Origin: Treponemataceae bacterium
GTDB taxonomy: Bacteria; Spirochaetota; Spirochaetia; Treponematales; Treponemataceae
Assembly: GCA_024685655.1 (NCBI GenBank)
Contig: JAIKVO010000071.1
Location: 1-38,376, forward strand
Length of the DNA stretch: 38,376 bases
Reading direction: 5' to 3'
Shown: positions 24,860-33,598 of the stretch, one piece after another
How positions within the stretch are numbered: position 1 is the stretch's first letter
Layout: every line of letters starts with the position of its first letter
Made by a program: the position numbers and the translations under genes
The notes under the pieces: model-generated
Told to the model about the DNA's origin: nothing
Database searches by the model: none
Seen by the model: the letters and a program-made list of their open reading frames with translations, nothing else

Positions 24860-26008
24860 ATGGAAAGAAAAAATCTTGCAGTGGTTGTATGGAACGCGAA
24901 AATCCCACGAATCCTGGTATTTATGATACTTTGCATTCTGCTTTTGGGCTGCGGATGCTCTAATTTGACAGACGGTTCTTCTGGTGCGCTCTCTTTTAGA
25001 AAAGCTGATAAAAATGAACTTTCCGTTGTTTCGTGGAATTTGCAAACATTTTTTGATGCTGTGGATACTGGAACTGAATACGAAGAATTTACCGGAAAAA
25101 AATCGAAATGGACAGAAGAGAAATACAAAGACCGTATTGAAAAGTTATGTACTTTTATGAAAACGATGAACGCTGATATTTTTTGCTTTATGGAAGTGGA
25201 GAATACTGCGGTAGTACAGGATATTGCAAATACTCTGCAAATCGGAATTTCTAGTATGGAGTGGCCGTATGTTTGTTTTGCGAGAGAAGAAGGATCTTGT
25301 TTAGGTTGTGCTGTTTTTTCTCGATATAAACCAGAATCATTTACTACTCACAGCACAAATTGTAAGGTTGCTGTTCAGACAGCAGCTTTCTCAGAGTTTT
25401 CTGCCGGAGAGTTTCTGGTAAAACCGGCAATGCGTCCGTTGATGGAAATACGCTTCTCGTTTGGAAGCACGTATGCTGCTGGGCGAACCAACGAATATGC
25501 ACAAAATACCGGAAGTGTAAGTGCTGACGGAGACTCAAACATAGTCGACCGAAAACTTGCGCTTTTTGTTGTTCACTGGAAATCAAAATCCGGAGGTGCA
25601 AAAGAAAGTGAAGTGTGGCGAAATTGTCAAGAAGCGGTTCTTGCTGGACGGGTAGAAAGCGCGCTGGCTGACGGTTGTAATGTCGTTGCGTGCGGAGATT
25701 TTAACAAGGATCTTTTGGAATTCAGGTATTCTAAAACGACAGGATGCGTTGATTTAATGGGGAACTTCAGCACAGTCACAGTAAAGTCGCCGTGGTTTTC
25801 GAGCAAGGATGAAGGCTCGTATTATTATAAAGAAGCTTGGAACCGTATAGATCATTTTTTCCTTGCGGGCGGTTCTGAGCTTATCAGTTTTAAGGTGGTG
25901 ACGACGGGAGAACATGTAACATCTGACGGACTTCCATATAGTTATGATGTTTGGTCAGGTCACGGATATTCAGATCATTTGCCGCTTTTATGCCGTCTGC
26001 GGTTGTAG
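24860..26008 (+). CDS. Endonuclease/exonuclease/phosphatase-family lipoprotein
   Basis: The N-terminus has a basic stretch, a hydrophobic core and the lipobox LLLGC, so the protein is probably lipid-anchored outside the cytoplasm. The remainder is an EEP-fold metal-dependent hydrolase: LSVVSWNLQTFFD (the Asn), CFMEVEN (the Glu metal ligand), VVACGDFNKD, and RIDHFFL with GYSDHLPL (the catalytic His). Relatives include extracellular DNases and phosphodiesterases; the substrate cannot be told apart here. The ATG at 24860 is set by GGAGG four bases upstream. Length is 382 residues. It may digest extracellular nucleic acid as a nutrient source, but this is only an inference. Confidence 0.83.
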   Translation: MERKNLAVVVWNAKIPRILVFMILCILLLGCGCSNLTDGSSGALSFRKADKNELSVVSWNLQTFFDAVDTGTEYEEFTGKKSKWTEEKYKDRIEKLCTFMKTMNADIFCFMEVENTAVVQDIANTLQIGISSMEWPYVCFAREEGSCLGCAVFSRYKPESFTTHSTNCKVAVQTAAFSEFSAGEFLVKPAMRPLMEIRFSFGSTYAAGRTNEYAQNTGSVSADGDSNIVDRKLALFVVHWKSKSGGAKESEVWRNCQEAVLAGRVESALADGCNVVACGDFNKDLLEFRYSKTTGCVDLMGNFSTVTVKSPWFSSKDEGSYYYKEAWNRIDHFFLAGGSELISFKVVTTGEHVTSDGLPYSYDVWSGHGYSDHLPLLCRLRL

Positions 26009-26164
26009 TTTTTGCAGTCATTGTTTCCGTTGCCTTTAGGTATCTTTTACTGTAAATCGGTGTTTTTTTATAGTCATCTGGCGAATTTGTTTGTTATATT
26101 AAGGATGTGAGCACTGCATACCTAAATCCCGGTGGCTGTCGCTGATATTTTATAGGAGGTTATA

Positions 26165-26473
26165 ATGGCTGTTGTATCTTTAACAAAAGACAATTTCAAC
26201 TCAGAGGTACTGGAATCATCCGGTACAGTATTCGTAGATTTCTGGGCTCCGTGGTGCGGACCGTGCAGAATGACATCTCCGTTTGTTGATGCTGCTGCCG
26301 AAGAACGTACAGACGTTAAGTTTTGTAAAGTGAATGTAGAAGATGAGATGGATTTGGCAAGCATGTTCAATGTTACAAGCATTCCGACTCTGATGGTTTT
26401 TAAAGACGGAAAATCAGTTAAGCGTGAAATGGGTGCTAAAGATAAGGAAGGCATACTTGCTATGCTCGCATAG
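26165..26473 (+). CDS. trxA: Thioredoxin
   Basis: A small cytoplasmic disulfide reductase of 102 residues. It has the active site WAPWCGPCR and the cis-proline loop TSIPTL, and AGGAGG lies a few bases before the ATG. Its reductase TrxB is encoded at 36.2-37.2 kb in the same window but in a different operon. Confidence 0.96.
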   Translation: MAVVSLTKDNFNSEVLESSGTVFVDFWAPWCGPCRMTSPFVDAAAEERTDVKFCKVNVEDEMDLASMFNVTSIPTLMVFKDGKSVKREMGAKDKEGILAMLA

Positions 26474-26491
26474 CGAGTATGGCTACATAAA

Positions 26492-26519
26492 GCCGGCACT
26501 ACGGTAGATTTGTGCCGGT
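26492..26519. terminator. Hairpin between convergent trxA and ybaK
   Basis: CCGGCAC (26493-26499) pairs with GTGCCGG (26512-26518), right up to the ybaK stop codon. There is no T run, so it is a weak bidirectional terminator candidate. Confidence 0.4.
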
Positions 26520-26989
26520 TACAGTGTCAATTCAGCCAGGGCAGCATTGCAGACTTCTGCTAGTTTTTCACCGTTTACCGCGATCTGCATTCCGCGTTGC
26601 CCTGCGCTCACGTAAATTTCATCGAAAAGTACAGCCGTCTCGTCTATAAAAGTGGGATATTTCTTTTTCATGCCGAGCGGTGAGCATCCTCCACGGATGT
26701 AACCTGTGAGTCCAAGCAGTTCTTGCGGTTTCACGGGATTTATGTCCTTCGAGGATGTTAGTGTCCTGACTTTTTTCAGATTAACTGTCGTTTCAGCCGG
26801 TACGCAGAAAACAAATATTTCGTTCCGCTCGTTTCTCATCACTATTGTTTTAAAAACCTGCTCTACAGGAAGTCCTGCAGAAGCCGCTGCATGAACAGCA
26901 TCAAGCTGGTCTTCCGAAAATTCATACTGTTTTGTGTTGAATGGAATACCTGCCGTTTCAAGAATCCGCATTGCGTTTGTTTTCACCAT
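26519..26989 (-). CDS. ybaK: YbaK/EbsC-family Cys-tRNA(Pro) deacylase
   Basis: A trans-editing factor that hydrolyses cysteine misattached to tRNA-Pro. The sequence TNAMRILETAGIPFNTKQYEF is the normal start of the family. The catalytic Lys lies in QVFKTIVMR, followed by FVFCVPAETTVNLKKV and the conserved GYIRGGCSPLGMKKKYPTFID block. With the ATG at 26989 the protein has 156 residues, the usual size. The open frame extends 18 codons further, but a promoter lies within that extension, so the shorter form is preferred. No Shine-Dalgarno is seen. Confidence 0.93.
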   Translation of the reverse strand: MVKTNAMRILETAGIPFNTKQYEFSEDQLDAVHAAASAGLPVEQVFKTIVMRNERNEIFVFCVPAETTVNLKKVRTLTSSKDINPVKPQELLGLTGYIRGGCSPLGMKKKYPTFIDETAVLFDEIYVSAGQRGMQIAVNGEKLAEVCNAALAELTL

Positions 26990-26995
26990 GCGCAA

Positions 26996-27024
26996 AGTAT
27001 GCCACTTTTTCCACCCCTCGACAA
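26996..27024 (-). promoter_or_regulatory. ybaK promoter, probably leaderless
   Basis: On the minus strand TTGTCG (27019-27024), 17 bases and CATACT (26996-27001) end exactly six bases before the ATG at 26989. Confidence 0.55.
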
Positions 27025-27363
27025 TCGTTTTCCGCGAAAACATTTATAAGCTGCGGTCACAACTTGCAAATGTTTTCTACGGTATTGCTCTCGCTGGCAC
27101 CCATGAGAATGTTGTACAAAGACTGTTTTCTGGGGGGGAAAGTTGCATAAGCATTGTCTGTCACCGAGAAAGTCAAAAATTCGGAAAATTGTGCATTTTT
27201 CAGTATTAAATCTCGCATGATATTTTTTTGTGGAAGCCTGTATGATTCTATGTTAGAATAAACTCAACGTGCTTTGTTGTCTTAGCGTTATTACGTGTGC
27301 CGGGAAGATGGACGATGATGTTCGATAATCGGTTTGCCACGCCAACAAAAAATGGAGTTTACA
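27025..27363. other. Intergenic region between ybaK and the uridine phosphorylase gene
   Basis: About 340 bases. It holds the upstream side of ybaK and presumably the promoter of the phosphorylase, for which I find no convincing -35/-10 pair. A small perfect palindrome, ATTCTA-tgt-TAGAAT, lies at 27245-27259. No gene is supported. Confidence 0.3.
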
Positions 27364-28152
27364 ATGATAGATTACGCAGAAGGTTCTGGAAAACAATATC
27401 ATACGGGTGTAGGTCCTGATGATATAGGAAAATATATTATTATGCCGGGCGATCCCAAGCGGTGCGCAATTATCGCAGAGCATTTTGATAATGCGAAGCT
27501 TGTCGCTGACAGCCGTGAATATGTCACATATACGGGAACTCTTGAAGGAGTCAAGGTCAGTGTCACTTCAACAGGAATCGGAGGGCCCTCTTCTGCGATT
27601 GCGATAGAAGAGCTTTCTAAGTGCGGCGCGCACACATTTGTCCGTGTCGGAACTTGTGGCGGTATGCAAAAAGACGTTATGAGCGGCGATATCATAATTG
27701 CGAACGGCGCAATCCGTATGGAAGGAACAAGCAAAGAATATGCCCCTGTAGAATATCCTGCTGTACCGGATGTGAACGTGATGTGTGCACTTATTCAAGC
27801 TGCCAAAAACAGTAATATCGTTTATCATACAGGTGTAGTTCAGTGTAAAGACTCATTTTTCGGGCAGCACGAGCCGGAAGTTATGCCTGTCAGCTACGAG
27901 CTTCAGAACAAGTGGGAAGCGTGGCTCCGCATGGGCTGCCTCGCTTCGGAGATGGAATCTGCCGCGCTTTTTATAGCTGGAAGTTTCCTCCGTGTTCGCG
28001 TTGGAGCGTGCTTCCTTGTAGTCGCGAATCAGGAGAGGGCAAAAGCAGGGCTTCCTAATCCGCAAGTGCATGACACTGAACTTGCGATTGTGACAGGCGT
28101 TGAAGCATTGAGAATCCTGATAAAAGAGGATTTGCAAAAATCTCAGAATTAG
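27364..28152 (+). CDS. udp: Uridine phosphorylase-type nucleoside phosphorylase
   Basis: It cleaves uridine (or a related nucleoside) with phosphate to give the base and ribose 1-phosphate. The sequence shows [15 protein letters not shown] (phosphate-binding Gly-Asp-Pro), [37 protein letters not shown] and the ribose-binding [10 protein letters not shown]. The 262-residue form from the ATG at 27364 has GGAG in the right place; an in-frame ATG at 27352 lies just upstream. The stretch [13 protein letters not shown] and the Gln/Arg region [10 protein letters not shown] favour uridine over purine substrates. The gene appears to stand alone. Confidence 0.88.
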   Translation: MIDYAEGSGKQYHTGVGPDDIGKYIIMPGDPKRCAIIAEHFDNAKLVADSREYVTYTGTLEGVKVSVTSTGIGGPSSAIAIEELSKCGAHTFVRVGTCGGMQKDVMSGDIIIANGAIRMEGTSKEYAPVEYPAVPDVNVMCALIQAAKNSNIVYHTGVVQCKDSFFGQHEPEVMPVSYELQNKWEAWLRMGCLASEMESAALFIAGSFLRVRVGACFLVVANQERAKAGLPNPQVHDTELAIVTGVEALRILIKEDLQKSQN

Positions 28153-28229
28153 AGGATGGCGGGCATTAAACCCACCATCGATTTGTGAAAGAGGTTTTGG
28201 GAAAAAGTTTGTAACACGGAGAGTATACT

Positions 28230-29390
28230 ATGATTCCTTTTTATGGCGTCGTTGTCTTATCGTGCGTGATGTGTATGATTACGCTGGCGATGGCTGTCGG
28301 TAAAAATACGATTCTAGATAAAAACAGCATTCAGTGGTTCAGGTTCACGTTCATCCTTGTCGCGATGGGCATGACCTTTGAATTCGCAGGAGTCTTATTC
28401 AGCCATCTGGGCAACATTCCGTCCTGGCTTTTTATCACCGTTACTCTGTGTGAATATGTGCTTTCTCCGTTCCTGACGCTCTCGCTCGCAAAAAGCTGCG
28501 GAATCAAAGCATCCTTAAAACCTATGTTTGCCGTAATGATGTTTCATGCGGCTCTCGAAATTGCCTTGGCACCTTTTGGTATCATTTTTTATATCAGTGA
28601 AGAAGGCTATTTTTGTAGAGGCGATTTTTACTGGATATATCTTGTTTTTTGCGGTATTTCCTTTTTGTTCATACTTTTCGTTTTTATCCATCTTGCCCGG
28701 AAAGCAAAGGAAAACAACCTTGGCGCACTGCTGATGATTGCAGTCACTTTCCTTTGCGGACAGATTCCTTCAATTGTCGAGGATCAAATTTACACTGGAT
28801 ATATGTCAATTTGCATTACAGCTGTTCTGCTTTATATCTTTACACAGGATTTAATGCGAGGGCAGTTAATCAAAATAATCGGACAGGAACAAGAAAAATC
28901 AACGCATGATTCACTTACAGGAGTTGCAAACCGTGAATTGTATGAGCGGAGAACAGGAATAATGAACGGAAATATCCAGAATGACGCTCAAGCCGTACAT
29001 TTTGCAATTTGTGAGTGCGATCTTAATAATCTTAAAGTTATAAATGACACATATGGCCATGAGTCCGGCGATTTTTATATAAAAGCGTGCTGCAAGGTAA
29101 TCTGTAATTTCTTTAAGCACAGCCCTGTGTTCCGCACTGGTGGCGATGAATTCGTAATTATTCTGCAGAACGAAGATTACGAGAATTATGAACAGATTAA
29201 AAAGGATATAAATGAATTTGTTATGTCCGAAGTACGCAAAAAAAGCTCGATTCTGGAGAAAATATCGTTCGCGGCAGGGTTTTCAAAATTCAACAGCAAG
29301 ACAGACAAAACTGTGGGCGATGTTTTGAATCGTGCCGATTTTGAGATGTATATCCACAAAAAATGCGTGAAAACGAACGCTTCTGTTTAG
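28230..29390 (+). CDS. Membrane-bound GGDEF-domain diguanylate cyclase
   Basis: Seven hydrophobic segments (about residues 1-210) form a membrane sensor region of the histidine-kinase-like 7TM type. A short helical link leads to a GGDEF domain: HDSLTGVANRELYERR, CDLNNLKVINDTYGHESGD, the intact active-site motif FRTGGDEFVIIL, and ADFEMYIHKK near the end. It should make cyclic-di-GMP from GTP. No RxxD inhibitory site is visible at the expected place before GGDEF, so product inhibition may be absent. GGAGAG precedes the ATG. The signal it senses is unknown. Confidence 0.9.
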   Translation: MIPFYGVVVLSCVMCMITLAMAVGKNTILDKNSIQWFRFTFILVAMGMTFEFAGVLFSHLGNIPSWLFITVTLCEYVLSPFLTLSLAKSCGIKASLKPMFAVMMFHAALEIALAPFGIIFYISEEGYFCRGDFYWIYLVFCGISFLFILFVFIHLARKAKENNLGALLMIAVTFLCGQIPSIVEDQIYTGYMSICITAVLLYIFTQDLMRGQLIKIIGQEQEKSTHDSLTGVANRELYERRTGIMNGNIQNDAQAVHFAICECDLNNLKVINDTYGHESGDFYIKACCKVICNFFKHSPVFRTGGDEFVIILQNEDYENYEQIKKDINEFVMSEVRKKSSILEKISFAAGFSKFNSKTDKTVGDVLNRADFEMYIHKKCVKTNASV

Positions 29391-29620
29391 TTTCTGGGGA
29401 TATGGGCGTTCTGCCTGGTTCGGTCGCGACAAGTCGCTCCCGTCCCGGCAGCCGGGCTGCTACAGGTTTCGCGCTAACCGCGCTCCAGCCTCCCAAGCTT
29501 CGCTTGCCTTCGCAGCACAGCTGCTCGGAGACTCGCTCAAAATGCTCCACCGGAGCATTTTGCCCTGCTTCGCAGAGCCGCTCCCTAGGAGGCTGCCTTC
29601 GGCACCTTCCGCATCCCTAA
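29391..29620. repeat. GC-rich intergenic block rich in short inverted repeats
   Basis: This stretch differs sharply in composition from its AT-richer surroundings. A perfect ten-base hairpin, AAAATGCTCC-acc-GGAGCATTTT, lies at 29539-29561. GCTTCGC-type words recur (CAAGCTTCGCTTGCC, CTGCTTCGCAGAG), and it ends with CATCCCTAACG. Open frames across it are composition artefacts. It resembles the block at 1-160 in style but I see no long identical segment between them. Probably a dispersed non-coding palindromic element. Confidence 0.5.
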
Positions 29621-29681
29621 CGTAAATTGTTACTGTGCATCCTTCTGCGCATATTGAGATCTTCGCGTATCTACAGCAGGC

Positions 29682-29710
29682 TTGCCATAACTCCGTTCAA
29701 ATGCCATATT
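29682..29710 (+). promoter_or_regulatory. Promoter of the RluA-type gene, probably leaderless
   Basis: TTGCCA (29682-29687), 17 bases and CATATT (29705-29710) are followed by exactly six bases and the ATG at 29717. There is no Shine-Dalgarno. Confidence 0.6.
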
Positions 29711-29716
29711 AACATC

Positions 29717-30520
29717 ATGTCAGAAAAGCTCCGCATTCTATATGAAGATAAATTCCTCGTCGTTGTTTATAAGCCTGAAAATATGCTGACAGTGCCTTAT
29801 CCTGGCTCGCGGGTGCGAACTGCAATCGATATTCTTACGGAAATACGGCGGAAACGCGGGCTTGTTCATGGCAGTTACAGGCCGGCTGCCGTTCATCGCC
29901 TGGACAGAGAAACTTCTGGCGTTATGATGTTTGCCCTAACCCCGGAATGTCGTGACAAAATTATGGACGACTGGCAGCGCTTAGTGAAACACCGCTATTA
30001 CGTGGCGCTTGCGGAAACTCCGCATTTTGGCGCAGTTTCGCGATCAGGAGCACAGAAAAACCGCCGAACAGAGCCACGCGCGGAAACACCGGCAGTCAGC
30101 AGAAACGCGCCACGCACGGAAACACCGGCAGCCGGCTTGCTTCCCGACGAGGGCGTAATAGATCTTCCGCTTACAAAAAACGCGATGCATCATTCTTACG
30201 TCGCGGATACAACGCGTGGCGGAAAACCGCTTAAAAACGAAGTACAGGCGGTGACGCACTACAGAATCCTTGAAAAAAGCAACAAATATACACTTTTCCA
30301 GCTGGAACTCGAAACCGGCAGAACGAATCAGATTCGTGCGCACCTTGCCGCAAAAAAGTACCCCATCGCTGGAGACAGCCTGTACCGCGCGCATTCTGAT
30401 CCGTTTCACCGGCTTTGTCTTCACGCCCGTACGCTTGAATTTGTTCATCCGTATACGCAAGAAACGCTTTCATTTGATGTTCCTGAGCCGGATTCTTGGC
30501 ATAAATTGTTCCAGCGGTAA
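29717..30520 (+). CDS. RluA-family RNA pseudouridine synthase
   Basis: It converts specific uridines in rRNA or tRNA to pseudouridine. The core motif with the catalytic Asp is VHRLDRETSGVMMFA, preceded by FLVVVYKPENMLTVP. KHRYYVAL, LELETGRTNQIRAHLA and PIAGDSLY complete the family pattern. The protein is 267 residues from the ATG at 29717. An Arg/Ala/Thr/Pro-rich insertion at about residues 112-145 contains two imperfect copies of PRAETPA-VSRNA / PRTETPA and is not typical. No N-terminal S4 domain is present. The exact RNA target cannot be decided. Confidence 0.88.
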   Translation: MSEKLRILYEDKFLVVVYKPENMLTVPYPGSRVRTAIDILTEIRRKRGLVHGSYRPAAVHRLDRETSGVMMFALTPECRDKIMDDWQRLVKHRYYVALAETPHFGAVSRSGAQKNRRTEPRAETPAVSRNAPRTETPAAGLLPDEGVIDLPLTKNAMHHSYVADTTRGGKPLKNEVQAVTHYRILEKSNKYTLFQLELETGRTNQIRAHLAAKKYPIAGDSLYRAHSDPFHRLCLHARTLEFVHPYTQETLSFDVPEPDSWHKLFQR

Positions 30521-30546
30521 AATAATTATCCTATTGCAAAACTTGC

Positions 30547-30575
30547 TTGACATCTGTTAAACGTTGTAATAACAT
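30547..30575 (+). promoter_or_regulatory. uxuB-uxuA promoter, probably leaderless
   Basis: A consensus TTGACA (30547-30552), 17 bases and TAACAT (30570-30575) are followed by exactly six bases and the ATG at 30582. CATACT at 30573-30578 is an overlapping alternative -10. No Shine-Dalgarno is present. Confidence 0.65.
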
Positions 30576-30581
30576 ACTAGT

Positions 30582-32213
30582 ATGTTAGAATTGGACAGAA
30601 ACTCTCTTTCATCTGAAGAATGGAAAAACATCGAAGTAGCACGTCCTGAGTATAATATTGAGGAAATGTGCAAGAAAACCCAGGAAGCTCCGGAATGGCT
30701 CCACTTTGGAGCGGGTAATATTTTCCGTGGTTTCATTGCCGTACTTCAGCAAAGGCTTCTTGACGCGGGGCTTGCAAAAACTGGTATTATCGCGTCAGAC
30801 ACATTTGATTACGAAATAATCGATAAAATATATGCGCCTCATGATAATCTCTCGCTGCTTGTCCTTATGAAAGCGGACGGTTCTCTTGAAAAAGAGATTG
30901 TCGCATCTGTTGCCGAGGCGGTCCACGCCGATTCTTCCGATGAGACTGCGTGGGGGCGTATGAAAGCGATATTCCGCTCGCCGTCGCTGAAAATGGTAAG
31001 CTTCACGATTACAGAAAAAGGATATTCCATAACGAACATTGACGGCAGCATAAATAAAATTGCCTCGGCGGATATGCAGACTGGTCCCGCTCATCCGGCT
31101 CATGCCATGAGCGTAGTTACGGCTCTTGCCTACGAGCGTTTTTGCAACGGCGCATCGCCAATCGCATTTGTCAGTATGGATAACTGCTCGCATAACGGAG
31201 AAAAATTAAGTAACTCTGTATTCGCCGTTGCGGAAGCTTGGTTCAGGAACGGTTTTGTTTCAAAAGATTTTGTGGACTGGCTTCATGATGAAAAGAAAGT
31301 GTCTTTCCCGTGGTCAATGATTGATAAAATCACACCACGCCCGGCTGCAGAAGTTCAAAAAAAGCTGGAAGATGCTGGAATCGATGGAATGGCACCTATA
31401 ACGACTTCGAAAGGCACATATATCGCTCCGTTCGTTAATTCGGAAAAACCTCAGTATCTTGTAATAGAAGATTCTTTCCCCGCCGGTCGTCCTGCGTTCG
31501 AAAAGCTTACTGACTGCGGTGTTTATCTTACAGACCGTGATACTGTAAATCGTACTGAGCAGATGAAAGTTACGACATGCTTGAATCCGCTCCATACCGC
31601 ACTCGCTGTTTACGGTTGTCTTTTAGGCTATACGTCTATTGCGGCGGAAATGAAAAATCCGCTTCTTGTAAAGCTGGTTAAGAAAATCGGCTATGATGAA
31701 GGCTTGCCGGTCGTCGTTAATCCGGGTATTCTTAACCCGCTTGATTTTATAAACGAAGTAGTCGAGGAAAGAGTTCCGAATCCTTATATCCCTGACACTC
31801 CGCAGCGTATTGCTACTGATACTTCGCAGAAGGTTCCGGTACGATACGGCGAGACTTTGAAGGCCTACATCAAGGCTGGAAAATCCATGGATTTTATGAT
31901 TGGAATTCCTCTTGCAATTGCTGGATGGTTGAGATATCTTCTTGCAGTTGATGATTCAGGGGCGGAGATGGCGCTTTCTTCTGATCCAATGCTGGGCGAG
32001 CTGAAGGAAAGCCTTAAGGACGTTGTCTTTGGAAAACCGGAGTCTGCACATGGCGTTTTGAAGCCTCTTTTGTCGAATCCGGTGATTTTTGGCGTTGATT
32101 TGTATTCTTCGCCTTATTCCGCAGGGCTTGCGGAAAAAATTGAATCGCTTTTCTGTGAACTGATTTCTGGAAAAGGCGCGGTAGCGAGAGTCCTGGAAGA
32201 ATATTTAAAATAA
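30582..32213 (+). CDS. uxuB: Fructuronate reductase / mannitol dehydrogenase family
   Basis: A member of the polyol-dehydrogenase family of 543 residues. WLHFGAGNIFRGF is the N-terminal nucleotide-binding motif. FVSMDNCSHNGEKL and the later block ending PNPYIPDTPQRIATDTSQK are typical of the UxuB-like group. It should reduce fructuronate to mannonate with NAD(P)H. The next gene, uxuA, takes mannonate further, which supports this over mannitol oxidation. The protein is somewhat longer than E. coli UxuB (486), as in other UxuB-like proteins of anaerobes. Confidence 0.87.
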   Translation: MLELDRNSLSSEEWKNIEVARPEYNIEEMCKKTQEAPEWLHFGAGNIFRGFIAVLQQRLLDAGLAKTGIIASDTFDYEIIDKIYAPHDNLSLLVLMKADGSLEKEIVASVAEAVHADSSDETAWGRMKAIFRSPSLKMVSFTITEKGYSITNIDGSINKIASADMQTGPAHPAHAMSVVTALAYERFCNGASPIAFVSMDNCSHNGEKLSNSVFAVAEAWFRNGFVSKDFVDWLHDEKKVSFPWSMIDKITPRPAAEVQKKLEDAGIDGMAPITTSKGTYIAPFVNSEKPQYLVIEDSFPAGRPAFEKLTDCGVYLTDRDTVNRTEQMKVTTCLNPLHTALAVYGCLLGYTSIAAEMKNPLLVKLVKKIGYDEGLPVVVNPGILNPLDFINEVVEERVPNPYIPDTPQRIATDTSQKVPVRYGETLKAYIKAGKSMDFMIGIPLAIAGWLRYLLAVDDSGAEMALSSDPMLGELKESLKDVVFGKPESAHGVLKPLLSNPVIFGVDLYSSPYSAGLAEKIESLFCELISGKGAVARVLEEYLK

Positions 32214-32356
32214 GATAAGTTGGCAGATGCCATATGAGTAGTCTGCGTTGAGTGCGTCTTGTAAAAGATGTCTCGTACAGCATCTGTCACAGTTTATAAC
32301 CCATTTTTGCACACGCTGAATGACCGCAAGACTGTTCGGCTTTGGAGGTTTGAAAG

Positions 32357-33463
32357 ATGAAAATGACATTCAGATGGTTCGGTACGGGCTTTGATTCTGT
32401 TTCCTTGAGCCAGATTCGCCAAATTCCTGGCGTAAAAGGGGTTATTACAACTTTGTATGACAGTGTGCCTGGAGAAGCATGGGCAGAAGATAAAATAAAA
32501 GCACTAAAAGCTGAGGTAGAGAAAGCCGGGCTTGAAATCTCCGGTATTGAAAGCGTCAATATTCACGACGACATCAAGACAGGAAGCGGTCGGCGTGATG
32601 AATACATAGAAAACTACATTAAAACGCTTGAGGTTCTGGGCAAAAACGATATCCGTATGGTTTGCTACAACTTTATGCCTGTTTTCGACTGGACACGCAG
32701 CGAACTTGCCCGTGTGTGCGAGGACGGCTCGACTGTTCTTGCATACAACTCAAAGGCTGTTGATGCTATTAAGCCTGAGGAAATGTTCGGTGCGCTCGAC
32801 AAAGATTCCAACGGTTTCGTTCTTCCTGGCTGGGAACCTGAGCGAATGGCTCGTGTAAAAGAACTTTTCGCGCTGTACAAAGAAATCGACAACGAAAAGC
32901 TTTTTGAAAATCTTGTTTATTTCCTTAAGGCAATTATGCCGGTGTGTGACAAATACGATATAGATATGGCGATTCATCCGGATGATCCTGCATGGCCGGT
33001 TTTCGGGCTTCCGCGAATCATCACATGCAAGGAAAGCGTGGTTCGCATGCTAAAAGCCGTGGACAATCCGCACAACGGCTTGACGTTCTGCACCGGCTCA
33101 TATGGCACGAACCGCAAGAATGATCTTTGCGAGATGATAAAAGCTGCTACTGGAAGAATCCATTTTGCGCACATAAGAAATCTTAAGTTCAACACTGCTA
33201 TCGATGATCCTGTTCAGGATTTTCAGGAGTCAGCACATCTTTCGAGCGCGGGATCGTTCGATATGTTCAAGATTGTGAGGACGCTCTACGAAACCGGATT
33301 TGACGGAGTTATCCGCCCTGATCATGGCCGTATGATTTGGGGTGAAAAAGCAATGCCTGGTTACGGACTTTACGACCGCGCGCTCGGAGCCGCATATCTT
33401 AACGGCTTGTGGGAAGCGTGCGAAAAGACAATTGACCGCAGCGGTGTAAAGATTTATAAATAA
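32357..33463 (+). CDS. uxuA: Mannonate dehydratase
   Basis: It dehydrates D-mannonate to 2-keto-3-deoxygluconate in glucuronate breakdown. The TIM-barrel sequence begins MKMTFRWFGTGFDSVSL and contains the typical VKGVITTLYDSVPGEAW, MVCYNFMPVFDWTRSEL, DIDMAIHPDDPAWPVFGLPRI (His metal ligand) and FDGVIRPDHGRMIW blocks. At 368 residues it has normal size. GGAGG lies before the ATG. It follows uxuB after 143 bases. No hexuronate isomerase or KDG kinase is in the window. Confidence 0.94.
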   Translation: MKMTFRWFGTGFDSVSLSQIRQIPGVKGVITTLYDSVPGEAWAEDKIKALKAEVEKAGLEISGIESVNIHDDIKTGSGRRDEYIENYIKTLEVLGKNDIRMVCYNFMPVFDWTRSELARVCEDGSTVLAYNSKAVDAIKPEEMFGALDKDSNGFVLPGWEPERMARVKELFALYKEIDNEKLFENLVYFLKAIMPVCDKYDIDMAIHPDDPAWPVFGLPRIITCKESVVRMLKAVDNPHNGLTFCTGSYGTNRKNDLCEMIKAATGRIHFAHIRNLKFNTAIDDPVQDFQESAHLSSAGSFDMFKIVRTLYETGFDGVIRPDHGRMIWGEKAMPGYGLYDRALGAAYLNGLWEACEKTIDRSGVKIYK

Positions 33464-33598
33464 TAGATTTGGACTGATTCTCGGCCACCGTGTTTCGAAA
33501 TTTCTCGTTTTTCGCAAGTTACGAATGGTTTCACCCTTCGTATTTTGTAAATTGAAATGGGGCGAACAGAATTTCGGGTTAAACAGGGTATTCCTTGC

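Noticed and set aside
29363-29620. Short frames across the GC-rich block after the GGDEF gene
   Set aside because: Ser/Arg/Pro-rich peptides on both strands are typical of GC-rich palindromic repeats, not genes.
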